From a virus, in IMG/VR virus record IMGVR_UViG_3300020203_000023, positions 1-48,076 of that record: a DNA stretch of 48,076 nt; one strand, given 5' to 3'. Below are positions 8,648 to 17,537 of this stretch, piece by piece (position 1 is the stretch's first letter; every line of letters begins with the position of its first letter). The position numbers and the translations under genes are program-made. The notes under the pieces are model-generated. The model did not search any database and was not told the origin of the DNA. It worked only from the letters and a program-made list of their open reading frames with translations.

Positions 8648-8851
8648 ATGTCGAAAACAGTGGTTGTTAGGTTCGGGAAAACAGTTAAACGGTTCGAAAG
8701 CATTCGCGCTTCTGTAGAATATCTTGCTAGGTTCACTAAAACAGACTACACTTACCCGGAAAAGAGTGGCAGTTTCCATCTTGGCTCTTTGGCTCTCAGG
8801 ATCCCTTCGATTACTTCAGTAACTATCGATTCTACAACATACAGGAAATAA
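8648..8851 (+). CDS. Small hypothetical protein
   Basis: 67 residues. The ATG at 8648 has a perfect AGGAGG 9 bases upstream and a promoter before it; in-frame ATGs further upstream lack both. The protein is basic with short beta-like stretches (KTVVVRFGKTVKRF) and is not recognised. It is the first of three closely spaced genes (1-nt gap to the next). Confidence 0.68.
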   Translation: MSKTVVVRFGKTVKRFESIRASVEYLARFTKTDYTYPEKSGSFHLGSLALRIPSITSVTIDSTTYRK

Positions 8852-8852
8852 C

Positions 8853-9368
8853 ATGGTAAAGACAATCGTACTTAAATCTTCTCTTCTCGTTTTTCTCTCC
8901 GAAGCAGTTCGCAAAAATGTTGTTAGTAGTTCTGCAACAAGTCTTTCTAGCGAAGAAAGCGAAGAATTCGTTAAAGCCAAGGAGTTCTTCGGCGTCGAAG
9001 ACCTCAATGTAGTTGGAGAATTTTCGTCTACTCTCGAGAACGTTCTCTGGAGTCTGTTCGAAAAGATTCCTGCACCGGAATCCCCTCTGCGTCTCAAAGC
9101 ACACGAGAGATTTTTGCAAGAAACTGCTGCAGAACTAGAAAAGACTCTGAAAAGCGAGGACCTCCCCGCGCTCAGTACTAAGGCGCTTCTGTCTGTAGTT
9201 GATATGGTTGAAGATCCTGAAAAGTTCAAGGCAATCACTTTCCCGTTTGAATATAAACTGGTTGATGGCACCTCTAGGATCCTGCAGCTTCCCTCGGTTA
9301 ATATTCTCTCTAATGACGACTTCGTTTCCACACTCGACACAGTATTTGGACCAACAAAAGAAGCCTAA
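8853..9368 (+). CDS. Hypothetical protein
   Basis: 171 residues, acidic, largely helical by composition, with the segment SSATSLSSEESEEFVKAKEFFG near residue 27. No catalytic or membrane signature is seen. It starts 1 nt after the preceding stop and ends 1 nt before the next ATG, so the three genes form one transcript. Confidence 0.66.
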   Translation: MVKTIVLKSSLLVFLSEAVRKNVVSSSATSLSSEESEEFVKAKEFFGVEDLNVVGEFSSTLENVLWSLFEKIPAPESPLRLKAHERFLQETAAELEKTLKSEDLPALSTKALLSVVDMVEDPEKFKAITFPFEYKLVDGTSRILQLPSVNILSNDDFVSTLDTVFGPTKEA

Positions 9369-9369
9369 A

Positions 9370-9747
9370 ATGAATATTGTAAATTTTGCTGATTACAAAA
9401 AAAACAAGCAAAATTTAATGAACAGAGCGATTAACACAGAGCTGCAACAAAGCGTTGCGGCTCTTGTTTTGCAGTCTGCATTAAATAAGAACGGCTTTCA
9501 GAAAGCACTTGTATACCACCAGGATCATAATTTTGCCGTTATTCTAAATATCAGCAAATTCGATCTGCTATTGATTCGAGTTTCGCTGTTCATGAGAGGC
9601 CAGAAGACGTTAAAACAGACATTTCGGAAAATGCTCTTTGCAGAGGATCCGAAAATCAAAGAAATCATTATTTTGAATGTGTGGCCGTCTGTGAAAGTGG
9701 CGACCAAGATTATGAAAAGGTGGGGAGTTACTTCCCAGAATTCTTGA
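9370..9747 (+). CDS. Hypothetical protein with VNFADYKK N-terminus
   Basis: 125 residues. ATG 9370 follows the previous stop by one base; a longer in-frame version from 9199 would sit inside the preceding gene. It begins MNIVNFADYKKNKQ, which resembles the start of the unrelated-looking protein at 10417-10866 (NVVNFAQFQKKQKE). The rest is basic, with a hydrophobic centre (VILNISKFDLLLIRVSLF). The 3' end overlaps the convergent gene by 20 nt. Function unknown. Confidence 0.64.
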   Translation: MNIVNFADYKKNKQNLMNRAINTELQQSVAALVLQSALNKNGFQKALVYHQDHNFAVILNISKFDLLLIRVSLFMRGQKTLKQTFRKMLFAEDPKIKEIIILNVWPSVKVATKIMKRWGVTSQNS

Positions 9748-10267
9748 GCGAATCGGTTAGATCTTCGATAGTGCCCTCTGCCGATACTGCTTCTGCTTGA
9801 AATTCTTCGTGGAAATAAATATCGTCTTCTACTTCGTTGTCTTTGAACAATCCACCGTCTGCATGCAATTTCTGCAATTCTGCAATCAGTGGGTTGTCTT
9901 TTAGCTTGTAGAACGCAGTAGATGTGATTTTATTGATCTGCTCTTTGCTCAGCATCAACATCCTGACCATTTCATCTTCAGTCAGTGCTCGGTCCACGTT
10001 AGCCATCAATTTGAACAAACAGTACCCATATTTGTCTTCGGTTAGAAGGCCAAAGGGACACCCTCTTGCTTCATGTTTTTCTTCATAAGCAAGATAATTG
10101 GGGTTGTCTGCAGTCCATCGCGCTCGTTCGAGCCCGAATTTGCAAATACCTATTGGCAATTCTGTAAAGTTTTTGGGACAAGCTTCCTTGAAACGAGCTA
10201 CGTTACTCTGGGAGGACGAGCTCTCCGCTTTTTTCTTCTTGTCCGGTTTGTTCTTGCTGTGCTGCAT
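9728..10267 (-). CDS. Zinc-binding protein with sigma region 4-like helix-turn-helix
   Basis: 179 residues. A Lys/Ser-rich tail (1-22) precedes four cysteines (30, 42, 70, 83) in CPKNF, ICKFG, GCPFG and YCLF contexts that could bind one zinc. Residues 95-124 (LTEDEMVRMLMLSKEQINKI and then TSTAFYKLKDNP) follow the sigma-70 region 4 / LuxR-type pattern: L-T..E-[MI]-[VA]..L.[LI]-S-[KR]-E-[QR]-[IV]...I...A..KL. An acidic C-terminus follows. A role as a phage transcription factor is inferred, perhaps a late-gene regulator since it heads away from the portal gene. A structural role cannot be excluded. The start overlaps the upstream gene by 65 nt. Confidence 0.55.
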   Translation of the reverse strand: MQHSKNKPDKKKKAESSSSQSNVARFKEACPKNFTELPIGICKFGLERARWTADNPNYLAYEEKHEARGCPFGLLTEDKYGYCLFKLMANVDRALTEDEMVRMLMLSKEQINKITSTAFYKLKDNPLIAELQKLHADGGLFKDNEVEDDIYFHEEFQAEAVSAEGTIEDLTDSLKNSGK

Positions 10268-10424
10268 TAAAATTTGCCATCCATTGTGGGTCTTTTGAAA
10301 GGAGATAAGCGAGAGCTGTTTCTAGCTCGGCCATGCGGTTGTGCATATGTACAACCTGGCCCATGAATTCTTCAAGGCGTTCTACGAACTGTGGGAATAC
10401 TTCATCGGGGCTGAGTTCACTCAT
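10203..10424 (-). CDS. Small coiled-coil hypothetical protein
   Basis: 73 residues from the ATG at 10424, which has GAGGAT upstream; the longer frame to 10454 lacks a ribosome site. Residues about 10-45 (VERLEEFMGQVVHMHNRMAE) have heptad-like hydrophobics consistent with a short coiled coil, followed by a Gln/Glu-rich tail. It overlaps its neighbours on both sides (8 nt and 65 nt). Function unknown. Confidence 0.6.
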   Translation of the reverse strand: MSELSPDEVFPQFVERLEEFMGQVVHMHNRMAELETALAYLLSKDPQWMANFNAAQQEQTGQEEKSGELVLPE

Positions 10425-10866
10425 CTTGTTTATCCTCGAAATTGTTAAAATCATCAGACATTAAATCTTCTAGATGCTTAGATTCCAAAATAGCAGCAAT
10501 GGAATTCTTTTTAAACTTCATAAACACTTCTTTAGAAATATTTGGCTGCATACCAATCGAAGTTAGCTGGTCAGACACTTCTTGTGACATTGCTTGCACT
10601 AGTAGACCTGAAAATGCAGCGCTGAAACCAGTTTGGTGTGAATAGTCATAAACTACACGTTCGATTTCTGCCTGGAACGACGATAGTAGTACCAACCAAG
10701 TGGAAGCTTCATCTATAGAAATGCCAAGATGCTTAATAACGTGTTGAAGATGTTGATCTTTTTCAACAATTTGACGTGCAAAAGTTAGATCAAAACTCGC
10801 CGCGTCTGCCGCGTCCTCTTTTTGTTTTTTCTGAAACTGAGCAAAATTTACAACATTGTCTTTCAT
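10417..10866 (-). CDS. Hypothetical protein with VNFAQFQKK N-terminus
   Basis: 149 residues, acidic at the C-terminus (DDFNNFEDKQDE), predicted mostly helical. The N-terminus MKDNVVNFAQFQKKQKED shares the VNFA-[DQ]-[YF]-x-K pattern with the 9370-9747 protein. It lies directly downstream of the portal gene. The ribosome site AGAGAGG sits in a possible hairpin, so translation may be regulated. No family recognised. Confidence 0.66.
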   Translation of the reverse strand: MKDNVVNFAQFQKKQKEDAADAASFDLTFARQIVEKDQHLQHVIKHLGISIDEASTWLVLLSSFQAEIERVVYDYSHQTGFSAAFSGLLVQAMSQEVSDQLTSIGMQPNISKEVFMKFKKNSIAAILESKHLEDLMSDDFNNFEDKQDE

Positions 10867-10872
10867 GTTTCA

Positions 10873-10900
10873 CCTCTCTCAAATCATCTGCAAAGAGAGG
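10873..10900 (-). promoter_or_regulatory. Hairpin covering the ribosome binding site
   Basis: On the minus strand CCTCTCT (10900-10894) can pair fully with AGAGAGG (10879-10873), which is the ribosome binding site 6 bases before the ATG at 10866. The loop is 14 nt and no T-run follows, so sequestration of the start is more likely than termination. Confidence 0.4.
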
Positions 10901-10915
10901 CCGTAAAACAATGTC

Positions 10916-12976
10916 TTATTTTTTATACAAGTCTTTGAGTGTTTTCGGGCGATTCATGACTAGATCCTTAAGAATGCCTAAAGAAGCTTGATTATTAGGA
11001 GTAGCAGCGGCCTTTTCGGTTTCTAAAGCCGACGCTTCTTTTTCAAGATTCATTTCATGGCTCTGCTTGTCCATGTCATGTTGCTCTTGGCCGTGAGACA
11101 TCTCCATATCGTGCTTTTCCTGGGCTCTCACTGATTCTTGAAGTTCTTCTTCAGTAGGCTGCGGCTCTTCTACCGGAGCTTCTTCAGGAGGCGGCTGTGC
11201 ATTCATTTGCATCTGTTGTTCTTGCATAGCCATTTGCTGCTGTTGCATTTCAAGACCAAGTTTCGCAGCATCGGCATTAACTTTTGTCATTCCGTATTTT
11301 TCAGCCTGATACATTTCATTGCGAGTTGGATCGACGAAAAAATCTAACGTTGGATCGTTCAGAGCATTTGCATCACCGAAAAAATGAAACCGAATTTCTG
11401 ACATTTTCATGTAAACGGCTACTGATGAGTGGAACACTGGCGAAGCTGGCATATTGCCGCCGAAAGGGAATGACTCAATCCTTTCGCTGTCTGACCAGAT
11501 TTTCCCGAATGTACCGGATGTCTGTAGTTCTTCTTTGTATATAGCAAGATCTGCTTCTTTGGTATTCTGACCTAACCCGATAGGGCTAAATGTGAATATG
11601 CTTTGGCTTTCTGGGAAAGTTTCGTAAACAATCCCGTTTAGAACTCCAAACAGGCATTCCAGAATCTGGCGGAGGCCTCTTTCTTCGCCCTGAACGATGT
11701 CATCTTGTTTACCGTCATTGGTGGATGCTGCTCCAGAATCTAAACTTCCAAAACCTATTTCTTGTGGCGCCATCTGGAAGCATGCGCAGAGAATCGAAAT
11801 AACTTTGTTATAAAGTAAGACGAATTCCATGTCTTTAGAAGTTGCATTGAGTTCGATGAAGCTGACATCAATAGGGCCGCTGATAACTGGAATCGTAGCC
11901 GAATTGTCATTACGAGCGACGTAGTTGCTGAATGTCTTGCGGAACATTTCAGTCTGTTCAGGAGAGACAACTCCGCCTTCTTGGGTCTTTAGGTTAATGA
12001 TGCCTTTGGAAGCTAGCCCCTTAGTGAACATGTTTTGCATGAACTGTTGAGCGTAAAAATGCATCGTTACTGTATAGTACGCCTGCTCGATAGGAGCCAA
12101 AGGGTATCCATCAAGATCTTCGTAAGCTTGTTTGCGAAGATGCGTCATGATGATTTCTTCTTCAGTGAAGAAAGCTACATTTTTGCCGTCCATGCGCTGG
12201 ACATAAGCAGCAGGACGACGACCTTTTTCTATTTTCTTATATTCTGCATAATCTAGAACCGATTGTTCTTGTACGTCGTCACCACCAGAAATAGAAATTT
12301 CTTCTTGGTCTATGACTGGGTGGATAGATTCGACTGGAAGCGGTCGGAACATAATGGGAATACCCTCTTTGTTCCTAATAATCTGAGTCGCGCAACGGCC
12401 AAACACTAGAAGGTTCAAAGTCTGAGCAGACAAATAATCCGGCAACGAACAATTCTTGAAAAAAGAATCAGATCCTTTGAAAACATGATCCACAACCATC
12501 TTGTTAGATGTGCCACAGCTCACGATGTATTCAGAAATCTGAGCGGCCAGTGCCAGCCGGTATTGGACTTCTTTATTCTTCTGTTCCGGCGCTAGGTTCG
12601 ACTCTTGAATTGGAAGTTTCTCTTGCAATATGAAGCCGCGTTCGTATTTACCACGAGATTTCTTGCCAAACGGCATGACTTGGTTTGATCGTGTGTTAAC
12701 AATCAGACCTACGATGGCATCGTAACTTGCAATATCTTTTAGATCTTTATCTGATAAACGGCCCTTTTTTTGATAAATTCTATCGGTATTGAGCATTCGA
12801 GAATCAAGGCTGAAGACAGCTTTAGAATTTTCTACTTGCCCATTTAGGAAATTAGTATTGGGGATGGGCTTGACAGACTTGTCTAGCATCTCGCCATCAG
12901 AACTAATCGTGATGTCTACGTTTTTTGTAGTTTTATCTAAATTAATAGTCTTTTTTAAGAAATCAAAAATAGCCAT
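10916..12976 (-). CDS. Portal protein
   Basis: 686 residues, within the size range of myovirus portals. Features typical of the family: an N-terminal MAIFDFLKK start; the segment SYDAIVGLIVNTRSNQV near residue 85; the LVFGRCATQIIRN...IMFRPLP stretch (about 190-215) that forms the stem and wing; HLRKQAYEDLDGYPLAPIEQ (about 285); and the clip/crown region LYNKVISILCACFQMAPQEIGFG (about 385), where portals carry the conserved P-x-x-[IL]-G turn. The last 130 residues are Met/Gln/Glu-rich and probably coiled coil. As the dodecameric vertex ring, it is the channel for DNA and docks terminase, whose gene lies 1 kb upstream on the same strand. AAGAGG precedes the ATG. Confidence 0.87.
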   Translation of the reverse strand: MAIFDFLKKTINLDKTTKNVDITISSDGEMLDKSVKPIPNTNFLNGQVENSKAVFSLDSRMLNTDRIYQKKGRLSDKDLKDIASYDAIVGLIVNTRSNQVMPFGKKSRGKYERGFILQEKLPIQESNLAPEQKNKEVQYRLALAAQISEYIVSCGTSNKMVVDHVFKGSDSFFKNCSLPDYLSAQTLNLLVFGRCATQIIRNKEGIPIMFRPLPVESIHPVIDQEEISISGGDDVQEQSVLDYAEYKKIEKGRRPAAYVQRMDGKNVAFFTEEEIIMTHLRKQAYEDLDGYPLAPIEQAYYTVTMHFYAQQFMQNMFTKGLASKGIINLKTQEGGVVSPEQTEMFRKTFSNYVARNDNSATIPVISGPIDVSFIELNATSKDMEFVLLYNKVISILCACFQMAPQEIGFGSLDSGAASTNDGKQDDIVQGEERGLRQILECLFGVLNGIVYETFPESQSIFTFSPIGLGQNTKEADLAIYKEELQTSGTFGKIWSDSERIESFPFGGNMPASPVFHSSVAVYMKMSEIRFHFFGDANALNDPTLDFFVDPTRNEMYQAEKYGMTKVNADAAKLGLEMQQQQMAMQEQQMQMNAQPPPEEAPVEEPQPTEEELQESVRAQEKHDMEMSHGQEQHDMDKQSHEMNLEKEASALETEKAAATPNNQASLGILKDLVMNRPKTLKDLYKK

Positions 12977-12985
12977 AGCAACCTC

Positions 12986-13972
12986 TTAGAAAGAACAACT
13001 TTGAACAGCTACCGTAATCGGGTAGTTGGTAGAATTGACTGCGTGAATAGAAATAGCATTCAGAGTCGAAACAAACATCGCGGATCCAGGAGTGAATTCT
13101 TTGAGTTGGATCTCCTCAGTTCCATCGTTGAATTTAAGCTTGATGGGGCCGGAAGCTTCGATAGATACGAAATTGATCAATCGATCGAAAACTGCAAACG
13201 GAGACGAAACTCCAGCTACGACAGTTTCAGCAATCAGATTGGGGTTGTAAAAATGGATATCTCGATCAGATACCTGCAAAACTTCTAGATCAGATGATTT
13301 ATTTTCGAGATTAAAAGCCGAAGCATCGGCGATCCTGAATTTATCGCCAATCTGCACTCCAGCAGTTGAAAAGATGCGCAGGACTGAATCGAAATTAGCG
13401 CCAAGAACAATTGCTGTTTCTGCCGACACTGACCCGTTATCGCGAATAATTACGCTAGAAACTGTTGACGACAGAATTAAAAATCTCTGATTGATTGAAG
13501 AAGTGTTTAGCGGCGAAGTGAAAGACGTGTCGTTACCTTGAAAATAAAGTTCGTCGCCGACAAGAGCCGAAGAAAGATCGACTCCTGCACCAGACAATGT
13601 GATTTGTACAGAATTTGCCGAAAGGCGGGAGGCGGCATACGTAGTAGTCGCTGGAACCGTACCGTAGTTTATTGGTCGAGCAGCCCTGAATGCGGGGGTA
13701 GGGCCAACTCCAGTCCAACGCAACCTTCCAATATCAGAACCAATAAATGATATTGCAAATTGTGAGGTATTTAGCCCTGAAGCTATTGTTCTCGCAGTGG
13801 AATCCAGAAGCACCGTTTGGCCTGGAAGTATTTCTTTGACTAACGAAACCGGGCTGGAAACGGATAATCCTTCTTTCGCAGTGACGAAATCGAAGAATTT
13901 CTGTTTAGGATTTTGAAGCGGCGCGGCGTCGGCGTACGCCATTCTACCGACATAAAAATTTAAAAATGGCAT
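12986..13972 (-). CDS. Probable virion structural protein
   Basis: 328 residues from the ATG at 13972, with AAGGAG 7 bases upstream; the longer frame to 14014 overlaps terminase and lacks a site. The composition is beta-rich with many Ser/Thr/Val, and there is no catalytic motif. Its place between the terminase large subunit and the portal suggests a head, neck or tail-associated role, but no family is recognised. Confidence 0.68.
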   Translation of the reverse strand: MPFLNFYVGRMAYADAAPLQNPKQKFFDFVTAKEGLSVSSPVSLVKEILPGQTVLLDSTARTIASGLNTSQFAISFIGSDIGRLRWTGVGPTPAFRAARPINYGTVPATTTYAASRLSANSVQITLSGAGVDLSSALVGDELYFQGNDTSFTSPLNTSSINQRFLILSSTVSSVIIRDNGSVSAETAIVLGANFDSVLRIFSTAGVQIGDKFRIADASAFNLENKSSDLEVLQVSDRDIHFYNPNLIAETVVAGVSSPFAVFDRLINFVSIEASGPIKLKFNDGTEEIQLKEFTPGSAMFVSTLNAISIHAVNSTNYPITVAVQSCSF

Positions 13973-13982
13973 TGGGCACTCC

Positions 13983-15896
13983 TTAGAAGCATATGGTGAT
14001 ACCACCGGCTGCATTAATTATCTTCTCTTCTTGACTAGGATTCACACGTATTCCGTATTCTTTGTACATATGCTCGTCTATTAATTTTTTCATACCATCG
14101 ACAGAATCAACAAGAACAGGGTTAGTAGCGATTTCATGTTCCTTCTGCCCTCCTGCTAGATGGGACACCTGACTCGAAATGAAAGGATCTATTGCGTAAC
14201 GGAGGGCATCGCACCTATGAGTAAAATCATCATCGGCGAAATGGTTGAAATCGAACCCCATTGCTGTTTTTAGATATTGCCAAGATTCCATGTCTTTAAC
14301 CAGAGACATCGACAGGGCGTTGTAGGGATCATCCAATATCATGAATTGGGCTTCTTGCTTAGAAGCATTCCACAGGCGGGTGCGTATCCAGGAAACTCCA
14401 GTTTCAATTCTTGGTGGCTTTGTCCCGCGAGAAGGCATGCCGATAGAAGCAGCGAACGTTGGAGAAGACTTGTCAGCGGTGTCAGGACATACCAGGTCGA
14501 ACCCATAGACATCATAAATTCTGTTTTTTACATAGACTAACCAGTCCTGATTAGAAATACCTGGAGCAGTCTCGACGTGCAATACGAGGAGTTTGTCAGA
14601 ACTTTTCTGATACGCGACCAGGACGGCGGCGGCATAATCCACCCAGCCAAAGTCAACGCCGCAATTCAGTCTCCAGCCTTCATTCCGCAATTCTTGAATA
14701 AATTCTTTCTTAGTCGGAATCCGCAATGAACCATCGTGGTTCGTTGGATAGACGTTAAACGCAAAATTCCAGCATTCCTGCACTTTCTGGTAATGCTTGT
14801 TTTTATCGAATTTATTGTAGACGACGCCTCCAGACTCTGGGCGCAGATTGATTAACTGTGCATTGATTTTATCTGAATCCGCAACTTCTCGAATCAAATT
14901 CCCCACGAAGTCGACAGTTCTTAGATTCGGAGACGTGCTAGTTTGATTGATTGCGTCTGTCCTGCAGGTGACAAATATCGGGCATTTCCTGCAACCTTCG
15001 TACGCGGGGACTAAGTCGTAGGAATCCCTCATGGATTCAGACAACTCTGTGTGGGCGACGATATCCAAGACCGCCAATGTTTCTTTATGTATAAACAGGT
15101 CTATACGGGGCAATTCAGGCAAGTGCCGTTCTGGGAGGCAAGGTTTTGTCCAATCCGTAACGTTCCACCTGTGCAGGTGAATACCATTGGCAGGATCCTC
15201 TGACAAATTGATCTTTTCTTGCATCGGACCAACGGCTGTTTTTCTTGACGATAGATACACGAAAATCGGCGGTCTGCCGTTGGCGTCAGGGTCGGCGATG
15301 AATGTCGATTCAGAAAGAATATCTTTATCAATCAAGTCTGTTTCGTCGAAAATCAATAACGACGCACGGCTAGAGTTAGCACCTTTTTTGGTAGCGGTGA
15401 TCACCTTTAATTTTGCGTAATTAGATTTCTTGTATTCGTTGACAGGCATCGAACGCAATAATTTGAGACGTTTGTTATCCGACTTGAAATGTTTGTTTAT
15501 AATCGGGTTGTCTAGGAAGCGATCCAAGTAGTCGATGCACGCGATTGATTGATCTAGGATGGCTGCTAGATGGACGATATTGCGCCCGAGGTGAACCATG
15601 AAAAGGAATTCTAGTACTGACGCACAGAGCGTTTTCGCGCTATTTCGGCTGGCCGCCACTACGAACGTAGTCTTATTGGGGTTGCCAGTGAGCCCCGATT
15701 CGTAAACTTCCCATATAAAATCCATTGGATTAGAATTGCTGAAAGTACTTACGACCTTATCAGGTAATCGAATACTCAAGAAAGTTTCCAACCATTGCTG
15801 CAATTCTTTCTTAGAACGACAGGGCGTCCAAAACTTCTGTTCGTACAGACGTTCTAGGCGTTTTTGGAGTTCTTCTTGATTCGATTCTACTGTCAT
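13983..15896 (-). CDS. terL: Terminase large subunit
   Basis: 637 residues. The ATPase domain has a Walker A variant AASRNSAKT (81-89), Walker B LLIFDETD (180-187) and a coupling motif VYLSSRKT (213-220). The RNase H-like nuclease domain has GVDFGWVDYA (Asp415), CPDTAD (about 470-475) and a final acid in DALRYAID (about 575), the three metal-binding positions. An extra cluster CRKCPIFVTC (302-311) may bind zinc between the domains. The protein pumps DNA through the portal and cuts the concatemer. ATG 15896 overlaps the upstream stop by 4 nt. Confidence 0.92.
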   Translation of the reverse strand: MTVESNQEELQKRLERLYEQKFWTPCRSKKELQQWLETFLSIRLPDKVVSTFSNSNPMDFIWEVYESGLTGNPNKTTFVVAASRNSAKTLCASVLEFLFMVHLGRNIVHLAAILDQSIACIDYLDRFLDNPIINKHFKSDNKRLKLLRSMPVNEYKKSNYAKLKVITATKKGANSSRASLLIFDETDLIDKDILSESTFIADPDANGRPPIFVYLSSRKTAVGPMQEKINLSEDPANGIHLHRWNVTDWTKPCLPERHLPELPRIDLFIHKETLAVLDIVAHTELSESMRDSYDLVPAYEGCRKCPIFVTCRTDAINQTSTSPNLRTVDFVGNLIREVADSDKINAQLINLRPESGGVVYNKFDKNKHYQKVQECWNFAFNVYPTNHDGSLRIPTKKEFIQELRNEGWRLNCGVDFGWVDYAAAVLVAYQKSSDKLLVLHVETAPGISNQDWLVYVKNRIYDVYGFDLVCPDTADKSSPTFAASIGMPSRGTKPPRIETGVSWIRTRLWNASKQEAQFMILDDPYNALSMSLVKDMESWQYLKTAMGFDFNHFADDDFTHRCDALRYAIDPFISSQVSHLAGGQKEHEIATNPVLVDSVDGMKKLIDEHMYKEYGIRVNPSQEEKIINAAGGITICF

Positions 15897-16834
15897 ATTC
15901 TATAAAGTCTTTGCCGTGGAGTTTTGCCTTTCAGGCCAGTGCCAGACAGCAAATTTTTGTATTTCCTGAATTCACACGAACAGTTTTCGAGATTAGACGC
16001 AGTGATAAATACAGGCTTCCCCCTGATCATCAAGGGGTTAAGATCTGTGATTGGCTGCGTGTGCATCAATGTCTGAATAACGTCTGTCGCTTTGGCTTTC
16101 GGATTGAACGCCAGGGCCGAAGGAGTAGCACCTGGCCCGATGAACACTTTGTGGAATTCATTAATGAATTCAGGGAATTGGTAAGCAACGTCCATTAGAA
16201 CTTCCATAGACATGAATCTGGCGTTGAAGCCAACCAACGGGATTATGGCTTCGACTAATTGGATGATAGACCAATCATTTTTGCTAGAAATTATTGCAGC
16301 AATTTGTTTGACTCGTTTTGGGAGAAAATCAAAAATAAATTCTTGACGAGTCGAGCAGCCAGTGCTAATTATGCCTGCAATCGCGCTGTTGTAGGCTGAA
16401 GTCCACCGGACCCCTTCGATGCTGTCGAATTTGTCTCGGGCGGCTTGTAACGTGGACTCGGAAAAATCCAACAAGCCAACTTGTTCCACTATGTTGGGCA
16501 AACCTACCCAACGCATGTAGAAGAAATTCAGCAGAGTTAATTCTAGATCGTGCAATACCGGGGCAGCTAGCTGATGAAGCGCGACAGTGGTCTTATCCAA
16601 TTCTCGATACACATTGCAGAATTTATTCTTTTTCAAGATAATATCTTCTGTCCAAGGGAACGCTTGGCCTGAATCTTTTTTATGAAAAATGTTCATGCGT
16701 TCAGAAACAAAATCCCAAAATTCTTGCTCTAGCTTAGAATCGACAGCTACAAGATCAATTTTCGTATCTCTCGGGTCAATTTGACATTTATTCCAATGAT
16801 TATAAAGAACCGAAATAGCGGGGATTACAGTCAT
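15893..16834 (-). CDS. Thymine-hypermodification-type protein (5-hmdU DNA kinase helical domain / aGPT-Pplase-like)
   Basis: 313 residues. Residues 39-82 read FWDFVSERMNIF, HKKDSGQAFPWTEDIIL and KFCNVYRELD. This is the hallmark of the all-helical domain found in phage alpha-glutamyl/putrescinyl thymine pyrophosphorylases and in 5-hydroxymethyl-dU DNA kinases. Those enzymes act on 5-hmdU-containing phage DNA to install bulky thymine modifications after replication. No P-loop is visible, so the pyrophosphorylase/transferase side of the family is the better guess. The C-terminus has CSC and a basic tail. The gene is coupled by 4-nt overlaps to the terminase genes on both sides, so it is expressed at packaging time. 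Family membership is recognised from memory of the motif; activity is inferred. Confidence 0.66.
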   Translation of the reverse strand: MTVIPAISVLYNHWNKCQIDPRDTKIDLVAVDSKLEQEFWDFVSERMNIFHKKDSGQAFPWTEDIILKKNKFCNVYRELDKTTVALHQLAAPVLHDLELTLLNFFYMRWVGLPNIVEQVGLLDFSESTLQAARDKFDSIEGVRWTSAYNSAIAGIISTGCSTRQEFIFDFLPKRVKQIAAIISSKNDWSIIQLVEAIIPLVGFNARFMSMEVLMDVAYQFPEFINEFHKVFIGPGATPSALAFNPKAKATDVIQTLMHTQPITDLNPLMIRGKPVFITASNLENCSCEFRKYKNLLSGTGLKGKTPRQRLYRI

Positions 16835-17520
16835 TCTTTGACCCTTGCAAGCAAACGAAGAAGTTCAATTCTGTCTTTTTCATCATCTTCCGAAGCCGGA
16901 AGTTCAGCAAGGTTGACTATAGCCGCCTGCACTTGAGTAGCTTGGTTTCCCTGACCCATATTAGCAATATTCACGTTAACGACAGGAGTCGAATTGCCGA
17001 TCTTGCTAGATTCGACTTCTTTAGTCTGAAGCGATTGCATCATCTGAAGCAGAACCATGAAATCTTTGTAATTTTTAGGAATCATCGGACAATTCTTGGC
17101 GTTTTCAGGATTCTTTATGACTTCGGCTAATTGGATTTTGTACAACGATGCAGTGGCGACGATTGCGTCAGATATCAAATCAATAGCAGCAGAATCCGCT
17201 CTTTTAATCTTCTCTCCAGCACGAACAGAACCAGCAAGTTTCTTTTTAGTCCACCAACCGAAATGTACGGCAGTGTACAAGACCATGCCAATTGGGATGT
17301 TAAGTTTATCGGCAATTTCTTCCCATGTAGAGCCCATATAGTAAAAATAAAAGGCACTGTCCGCCATTTGTTGGGGCATACACGCACCAACTTTTAATGC
17401 AATTTCCTTGGCCCATTCCCAGTGCTCGTCTGTGAAATCATCAGGTTGCTCTATGAACCTAGCTAATCTGTCGGTTTCCGGCCTCAGAGAAGGAGCGGGC
17501 CTGAATGTTGGAGTAACCAT
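16831..17520 (-). CDS. Probable terminase small subunit
   Basis: 229 residues. A helix-turn-helix lies near residues 63-88 (GSTWEEIADKLNIPIGMVLY, then TAVHFGWWTKKK). A helical central region (100-165) could form the oligomer core, and the acidic C-terminal tail (SEDDEKDRIELLRLLARVKE) is suited to contact the large subunit. Position at the head of the terS-like, modification, terL operon supports the call, though sequence similarity to a named small-terminase family was not evident. The Asn/Val-rich segment 175-200 is odd. Confidence 0.66.
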   Translation of the reverse strand: MVTPTFRPAPSLRPETDRLARFIEQPDDFTDEHWEWAKEIALKVGACMPQQMADSAFYFYYMGSTWEEIADKLNIPIGMVLYTAVHFGWWTKKKLAGSVRAGEKIKRADSAAIDLISDAIVATASLYKIQLAEVIKNPENAKNCPMIPKNYKDFMVLLQMMQSLQTKEVESSKIGNSTPVVNVNIANMGQGNQATQVQAAIVNLAELPASEDDEKDRIELLRLLARVKE

Positions 17521-17537
17521 TTTGTACCTCGAGATAT

